Assembly: GCA_030340625.1 (NCBI GenBank) | Contig: JAOPHQ010005753.1 | Span: 1 to 64,000 of the forward strand | DNA: 64,000 nt | Direction of reading: 5' to 3' | Source: Merluccius polli | Taxonomy: Eukaryota; Chordata; Actinopteri; Gadiformes; Merlucciidae | In this document: one piece after another, positions 47,051 to 64,000 of the stretch | Position numbering within the stretch: the first letter of the stretch is position 1 | Layout: each line of letters starts with the position of its first letter | Notes under the pieces: generated by a model | Seen by the model: only the letters and a program-made list of their open reading frames with translations | Told to the model about the DNA's origin: nothing | Database searches by the model: none | Translations under genes and position numbers: made by a program

Positions 47051-47344
47051 TTATAGTTTTAACAATGATAAATGACAATGATAAATATAAGCCTACAATA
47101 TATGAAACTTCAGGACTTAATATAGCCTTGAAGCCTGGACTAAGCATGTGCCAAGGCATATGTAGGCTAATAGTGAATTCAAATGTAGACAATTCGCTGT
47201 GTAATATGTAGCCTATAGAATTTAATTTTATGTAGGTATATTTAGTACATTGTGAATAATAATAACAATATCTCCGATCAGAGTCTTACCTTGAAACGGT
47301 AGGAAACACAACGCAGCGACGAGGAGGGCAGCCATCGCGACCAT
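43001..47344 (-). CDS. il18r1: Interleukin-18 receptor 1 (IL-18Ralpha-like)
   Basis: Exons: 47290-47344 (signal MVAMAALLVAALCFLPFQ), 45889-46138 (Ig: VVLRCTC..FTW..EREGNYSCTLG), 45381-45523 (second-Ig half: EAHHSGNYTCKLE, HHFNITISLAL), 44562-44711 (membrane helix AVLFVLLLVVSFTLIFL), 44271-44423 (TIR: DGKHYDAYMVTYES, GYRLCLHDRDATPGE), 43001-43374 (TIR: AVMRGILQSRRVVLVP, IHTALVEKKSRLVLIL, SSSFWKHLRYCLPAP). Joined: 374 codons, phases agree. A further 72-nt phase 1-1 exon at 45219-45290 with a strong donor may belong. HTALVEKKSRLVLIL, LPESLRLL and FWKHLRY follow IL18R1 best within the IL-1R family. It binds IL-18 and signals with IL18RAP. The ectodomain is short: the first half of Ig2 and most of Ig3 are not found. 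The TG-rich intron 1 tract is at 46996-47048. Confidence 0.82.
43416..43470. repeat. (TA)n tract
   Basis: Alternating TA interrupted by CTG near the middle, 40 bp upstream (gene sense) of the last il18r1 exon. Confidence 0.9.
43735..44145. repeat. 35-bp minisatellite in il18r1 intron
   Basis: About twelve copies of CTTACATAAGATATGTTCTT followed by TACTATACATTATCT or a variant. It lies between the two TIR exons of il18r1. The last unit runs to within 130 bp of the exon at 44271. Confidence 0.9.
45530..45672. repeat. GA-rich (sense CT-rich) minisatellite before il18r1 exon 3
   Basis: Units of GAGAGGAGAGGAGATGAGAA type. In il18r1 sense it forms an unbroken polypyrimidine stretch of about 140 nt leading straight into the acceptor CCTGACAG at 45524. 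It could form H-DNA. Confidence 0.8.
46155..46320 (+). mobile_element. MITE-like repeat (AAAGGTGCACTGTGTAGAA family)
   Basis: Shares GTGGCATCTAGT, CAGAAATTGAATATAATATT and TTCATTAGTGTATAATGACC with the reverse complement of 56735-56935. Common-repeat texture; it lies in il18r1 intron 1. Confidence 0.65.
46321..47289 (-). other. il18r1 intron 1, remainder, with (CA)n
   Basis: AT-rich sequence with a (CA)n tract at 46996-47048, (TG)n in gene sense. I found no further Ig exon with splice sites here, though a divergent one could be missed. Confidence 0.4.
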
Positions 47345-48107
47345 CCAGGACACAGGCTGTAATAAAAGCAACCCTCCTCTACTACGGCTCTGGCTTCCCT
47401 CTCTTTCTCAATGAGCGTCATCAGAAGGTGTGACATCACTTTCCTTGTGCATACTACGTTCATAGATGAATCCGGATTAACAGGAAGCCTGTCCTCGAAA
47501 GCAGAACGGCAGTCTTTGTACTTTGTATATGTATATGTATATGCGAATAATTAGGCTACAATTATAATTCATTTTCTAACACATATATAGGGCTCGGGGA
47601 CTTATTTGTGGTTTGGTAGGTTGGTGATTTGCAAGCCAACAGCTTCCCTCTGCTGGTTTGAGTTCGTGTATTATAATTGTTAATATTAATATTAACAATT
47701 CGTTCATAATCAATCATTTTTAATATTGCACGGCAGACCAGACCGTCACCATGGTAGGCCTAACCTGTCGTCACCGTTCCCGTCATCAACACCGACCTAG
47801 GGGCCGCCCTGTGCCACGCGGGGGGTGCCTAACCCTTGTATTGTGGTTGTCATGGAAACCTCCTCCACCTCCACCTCCACCTCCTCCTCCTGGTCTTGAT
47901 TGTTCAAGCTGAGTAGCCGGGGGAACGGTCAACAGCGGACACTGTTGTCTCCGGGTTTTTTTTTTTTAGTTGGTTTTTCGTTTTTGCAGTATAGGAGGTT
48001 AAGATTTAAAACTATTTTTACCCTTGTGCTGATCTGCGGTAATCTGTCTTCATCATAAATCCGTCTTTCTCATAAATCTGTCTTTATCATACATCTGTCT
48101 GTGTAAG
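47345..48107. promoter_or_regulatory. shared il18r1 / ccdc81 upstream region
   Basis: The two start codons point away from each other and are 763 bp apart, so the promoters must lie in or near this interval. A (CCT/CCA)n run (47861-47890) and a T run (47958-47968) are present. No TATA box is convincing for either side. Note ATTATAATTGTTAATATTAA near 47670. Confidence 0.4.
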
Positions 48108-60326
<12,219 letters not shown>

Positions 60327-60560
60327 CGAAACATCACTGGATTACCAGGGAGCCGGGAGACTAATTAAAGCGACCTTGGTGTGAAATATGTCTGCCTATA
60401 ATAGTTTGAAATATGTCTGCCTGTAAAAGTTTGGGGGTTTCTGTCTTTGTGGAGGTTGTTCTGGAAAATGTGTTCTATTATGTTGGAGTGGTTTCTTCAT
60501 ATTTGTGTGTTTGTGTGGTAATTAAAGTGTGGGGTATTAATAGAATGATAGGAGAGTAGT
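60327..60560 (+). other. ccdc81 3' UTR / downstream flank
   Basis: ATTAAA at 60364-60369 is about 40 nt past the stop, and another at 60520-60527 is a second candidate poly(A) signal. No canonical AATAAA close by. Confidence 0.4.
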
Positions 60561-61050
60561 AGTGTCTTTCCATTGGCACTTTTGGCCGCGCCGAGTCAAA
60601 CCATATCGCGTTGATTTGCGCTTCTGTGACCACTTTAAACGCATCTAGTCACGCCCCAGATGGACCAGCGGCCCAGACACGCCTCCAAGTGGGTTGCGGT
60701 GAAGTCAGATGGGCTTTGTCATCATTCAGTGACGATTCAGCGATCAGACTCTAGTCTACTGGATAGATTCAGCGACAGTTTCAGCGACAATTTCAACTGC
60801 AAATTGTAAATCATAACAATAGCCTGAAAATTGATATGATGATAACTACCAACAACTGCTGCACAATGCAATAGTAAACAGCGCTAAAGAGGCCGCTGCT
60901 TTTAAACGTCATCTACCAAAGACAAGCATCAGTTAAAGACACACTTTCAAGCGGGAAGCCCTGTTGTCATGGAGATGCAAATCCCAGCCGCCCTGGGCTG
61001 ATGTGCCGAGTCAAACCGAGTCAAACTGAGTCAAGCCAAGCCAGCACGTG
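60561..61050. mobile_element. degenerate inverted-end DNA repeat
   Basis: The left part has TTTCCATTGGCACTTTTGGC and CCGAGTCAAACCATATCGCG. The right part has GTGCCGAGTCAAACCGAGTC and repeated GAGTCAA words ending TATAGAAAAGGGC. Shared CCGAGTCAAACC and a TTTTCTATA-like edge suggest an old MITE; the ends are too worn to fix. Confidence 0.35.
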
Positions 61051-61054
61051 TATA

Positions 61055-61350
61055 GAAAAGGGCTATATGAGACAGGGATGGTAGGTAAGGAAGGATATAG
61101 AGTAAGGAGACAGGGATGGTAGGTAAGGAAGGATATAGAGTAGGGAACAGGGATGGTAGGTAAGGAAGAATATAGAGTAAGGAGACAGGGATGGTAGGTA
61201 AGGAAGGATATAGAGTAGGGAACAGGGATAGTAGGTAAGGAAGAATATAGAGTAAGGAGACAGGGATGGTAGGAAAATGAAGGATATAGAGTAGGAGACA
61301 GGGAGATGGTAGGAAAAGGAAGGATATAGAGTAGGAGACAGGGAGATGGT
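61055..61350. repeat. 37-bp minisatellite
   Basis: About eight copies of GACAGGGATGGTAGGTAAGG followed by AAGGATATAGAGTAAG. The last two have a GAAAATGAAGG / GGGAGATGGT variant. The minus strand gives a repeated LYSSLPTIPVPYS peptide, taken as artefact. Confidence 0.9.
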
Positions 61351-61374
61351 TTCTCAGGGTAGGGGATGTGGTTA

Positions 61375-61464
61375 AAGTGAGAGGTGATGGATGTGGTGTT
61401 GGAGGATGACGGCAACATGGACCTGGCTCGGCTCCCCGTCACGCTCCGTCTCACGGGCCGTTCT
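61375..61464 (-). CDS. possible last exon of an unidentified minus-strand gene
   Basis: Minus strand: a strong acceptor (ATTTCCTTCCAG) at 61465, then a GC-rich stretch whose one open frame reads TARETERDGEPSQVHVAVIL and continues QHHIHHLSL to a stop at about 61375. Base composition is unlike the flanks. I do not recognise the peptide. No partner exon was found within the window, so this stays a guess. Confidence 0.25.
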
Positions 61465-61745
61465 GGAAGGAAATACATTCATCATCATAACTCCACACTA
61501 CAACAGAATAATGATTTCCTATGAGAAGCCGTTGATGAATTGAATAATTGACAGATACATTGTTCATGTGTGTGTTTAAGGGTGTGTGTGTGTGTGTGTG
61601 TATTTCAGGGTGTGTGTGTGTGTGTGTGTGCTTCAGGGTGTGTGTTTGTGTGTGTGTGTGTTCATAAGTGCCTGGACATTGCATGTCTCAGAATTCTAAT
61701 GATGACGCAATTGAATTGAAATTAAGCATGTGAAATGTGTGGTAT

Positions 61746-61833
<88 letters not shown>

Positions 61834-62308
61834 GTGCAGGGGGCATCTCATGTCACGGTGTGTAAAAACACCCTTCCTGACAAGCACTTCCACCAACATA
61901 AGTACTGTACCCCCCACCCTCTTCCTCTCTGACCAGTACACACGCATGCACTGGAGACTTCATACAGCAGTAACGCTGCTAGGGGCTTCATATGGAAGTG
62001 GTTATTGGGTGGGACGGCTGCTCTTGGCTCAGCAGATCTGACAAATACTCACTGATGATAGACTATGTACAGCATGTCATGACAACAGCCCTCACTGCAC
62101 ACATGCGTGTGTGTGTGTATGTGTGTGTATCTGTGTGTGTGTGTGTGTGTGTCGGTTTGTGTGCATGTGTTTAAAAAGTGGATAACCTTAAGTATAACCA
62201 GTTGGAGGAAGCAGCAACAGCTCCTCTGGGCCCCAGGTAGAGCAATGCCTCCCCTGTCTCCAGTCCACACCTGCTGATCTAAAACACCTCACACATCACT
62301 TCCTGTAG
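61465..62308. other. intergenic: TG and CA arrays
   Basis: (TG)n with a GTGTGTTTCAGG higher-order unit at 61565-61665, (CA)n 61746-61830, (TG)n 62103-62165. No gene seen. Confidence 0.6.
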
Positions 62309-62428
62309 CCCCGGGTGCCCGGTTCGATTCCATGAGCTCCCTCGCCTCCATGAAGCAGAGGTTTGATTCGACATCAGGATCAGCTCCCCGCTACGATAGT
62401 GTGTTCAGCCCAGCAGGACATTCAACAG
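62309..62428 (+). CDS. possible orphan internal exon
   Basis: Flanked by a good acceptor (CACTTCCTGTAG) and donor (TTCAACAG|GTCAAA). Open in the frame reading PGARFDSMSSLASMKQRFDS then TSGSAPRYDSVFSPAGHST. The serine-rich sequence is not repetitive and has coding-like composition. No adjoining exon is recognised, and I cannot name a family. It may belong to a gene continuing outside the window. Confidence 0.35.
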
Positions 62429-62435
62429 GTCAAAA

Positions 62436-62472
<37 letters not shown>

Positions 62473-62576
62473 TGCAGTATCTCTGGGGATTGTGGGGCCC
62501 CTATGCTACACAGCTGTGAAGACAGAAGATAAATATTCTTTATTATTATATTCTACGTCTATATTATGGATTAGAC

Positions 62577-62780
62577 CAGGCCTGGGGAATCTGTTCCACA
62601 AAGGGCCGGTGTGGCTGCAGGTTTTTGTTCAAACCAACCAAGAGCACACAGTTTGACCAATCAGCTCTCTGAAGACTGAGATCAGTTGATTAAATGAGTC
62701 AAGTCTGGTGTGCTGCTGCTTGGTTTGAACAAAAACCTGCAGCCACACCGGCCCTTTGTGGAACAGATTCCCCAGGCCTG
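62577..62780. mobile_element. hAT-type MITE with perfect 8-bp target duplication
   Basis: Begins CAGGCCTGGGGAATCTGTTC and ends GAACAGATTCCCCAGGCCTG. The inverted ends extend about 65 bp (through GGCCGGTGTGGCTGCAGG). It is flanked on both sides by GATTAGAC (62569-62576 and 62781-62788), the 8-bp duplication diagnostic for hAT insertion. Confidence 0.93.
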
Positions 62781-62789
62781 GATTAGACA

Positions 62790-62951
62790 CTGGTCTCAGC
62801 AGAACTTATCACTGGAGAGGAGAAGAGAATAGAGGGGGAGAGAGGAGAGGAGAGGAGAAGAAAAGGGAGGGGAGAAAGAGAGAGGAGAGAGGAGATGAGA
62901 GGAGAGGAAAGACAGAAATGCATGCTGACAGTTGGACAAAACCAGCTGGGA

Positions 62952-62990
<39 letters not shown>

Positions 62991-63135
62991 CCAACAGACC
63001 TGTCTGTTCAGTGTCACCAATCATCACATCCAGATATCAATTAATCTCAATTTACCAACGCTACGGCTAAACCAGGAAGCTGTCAACCCAAAACCAATCA
63101 TTCTAGGATCAAGGACTCGAACCTCTGATGTCCGC
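62790..63135. other. intergenic: GA-rich run and (TG)n
   Basis: A GAGAGGAGAGGAGAAGAAAA-type purine run at 62813-62912 and a (TG)n tract at 62958-62988. No gene. Confidence 0.6.
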
Positions 63136-63500
63136 AGCCTACCTGCAGGCCTCCTAGAACAAGATGTCCCCTAACCCCTACCTGCAGGCCTCCTAGAACA
63201 AGATGTCTCCTAACCCCTACCTGCAGGCCTCCTAGAACAAGATGTCTCCTAACCCCTACCTGCAGGCCCTCCTAGAACAAGACGTCCCCTAACCCCTACC
63301 TGCAGGCCTCCTAGAACAAGATGTCCCCTAACCCCTACCTGCAGGCCTCCTAGAACAAGATGTCCCCTAACCCCTACCTGCAGGCCTCCTAGAACAAGAC
63401 GTCCCCTAACCCCTACCTGCAGGCCTCCTAGAACAAGATGTCCCCTAACCCCTACCTGCAGGCCTCCTAGAACAAGATGTCCCCTAACCCCTACCTGCTC
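63136..63500. repeat. 39-bp minisatellite
   Basis: About nine near-identical copies of CCTGCAGGCCTCCTAGAACA followed by AGATGTCCCCTAACCCCTA. 39 is a multiple of three, so the minus strand yields a repeated VGVRGHLVLGGLQ peptide. A partial SINE tail (GCAGCTGCTAAATGATT) follows at 63552-63568. Confidence 0.93.
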
Positions 63501-63882
63501 CTGAGTGAGGTATATGAAATATACCAAATTATCAATTGATTTGCATAAAAGCAGCTGCTAAATGATTAAAGCAGCTGTGTGTGAGGTTAGCGTGTACTTG
63601 GTATGTGGGTGTGGGTCTGTGTGTCAGAGGCTCCGCCGGTGATTCAGTGACTAAGGAGTTCCTAACATGTGTGCGAAAAAAAATGTTTTTTTCACACACA
63701 CACAATACCCGGACGTATATGTATGTGTTAAGACAGGAAGAGAGAAAATAGCCACGCAGATAAAACTGCTGATAGAATGTATTTTCCCGCTGGAAAGAAT
63801 TGGAGCAACATTCCCATAATCATAAAAACATGGAAAAGCCCCATGACGCACAGGAGGACCCCTGCAGTGATCCCCCCCCCCC

Positions 63883-63955
<73 letters not shown>

Positions 63956-64000
63956 GCACACAGTCCACATGAACTTCAAAGCTTCCTCTTGGTCAATCAT
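63501..64000. other. intergenic to window end: SINE tail, C run, CA array
   Basis: SINE tail at 63530-63568, C run 63872-63885, (CA)n 63886-63960. No gene seen. Confidence 0.5.

Overview
The window is nuclear DNA from a ray-finned (teleost) fish. It shows vertebrate split genes with GT-AG introns, L2-tailed tRNA-type SINEs, hAT-type and fold-back DNA transposons, and a very high load of (TG)n/(CA)n microsatellites and minisatellites. That repeat load suggests a cod-like (gadiform) genome, which is an inference. I rebuilt six genes from exon-intron structure. Five read through in frame when exons are joined; the sixth (mnx2) carries two one-base frame breaks.

Layout. 0.3-4.1 kb: a Mnx homeobox gene on the minus strand, closest to mnx2/MNR2. 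4.1-20.9 kb: a gene desert of microsatellites, an old DNA transposon and several blocks that look like conserved regulatory DNA. 21.0-25.7 kb: stk16 (minus), seven coding exons, 305 codons. 25.7-30.6 kb: two tandem fold-back elements and a ~2.9 kb imperfect palindrome around a hAT fragment with a BED zinc finger. 30.9-33.45 kb: pcnp (plus), five exons. 34.8-39.4 kb: il18rap (minus). 43.0-47.3 kb: il18r1 (minus). Between these two lies a hAT element carrying a decayed copy of an il18rap exon. 48.1-60.3 kb: ccdc81 (plus), 16 exons, 639 codons. 60.3-64.0 kb: repeats and at most two orphan exon candidates.

The two halves of the IL-18 receptor sit in the same order and orientation as in mammals, but both have shortened extracellular regions. 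Both would signal through TIR domains. stk16 and pcnp are divergent, as are il18r1 and ccdc81 (about 760 bp apart). pcnp and il18rap converge.

Most unusual point: the last two coding exons of il18rap lie between the two ends of one hAT family. A second hAT copy just beyond the il18r1 stop codon contains the il18rap TIR exon in antisense, with a 5-bp deletion. The first canonical poly(A) hexamer after the il18r1 stop lies in that captured exon, so il18r1 mRNA may carry sequence antisense to il18rap mRNA. A second recurring theme is (TG)n tracts, always TG in the transcribed strand, directly against 3' splice sites in four genes.
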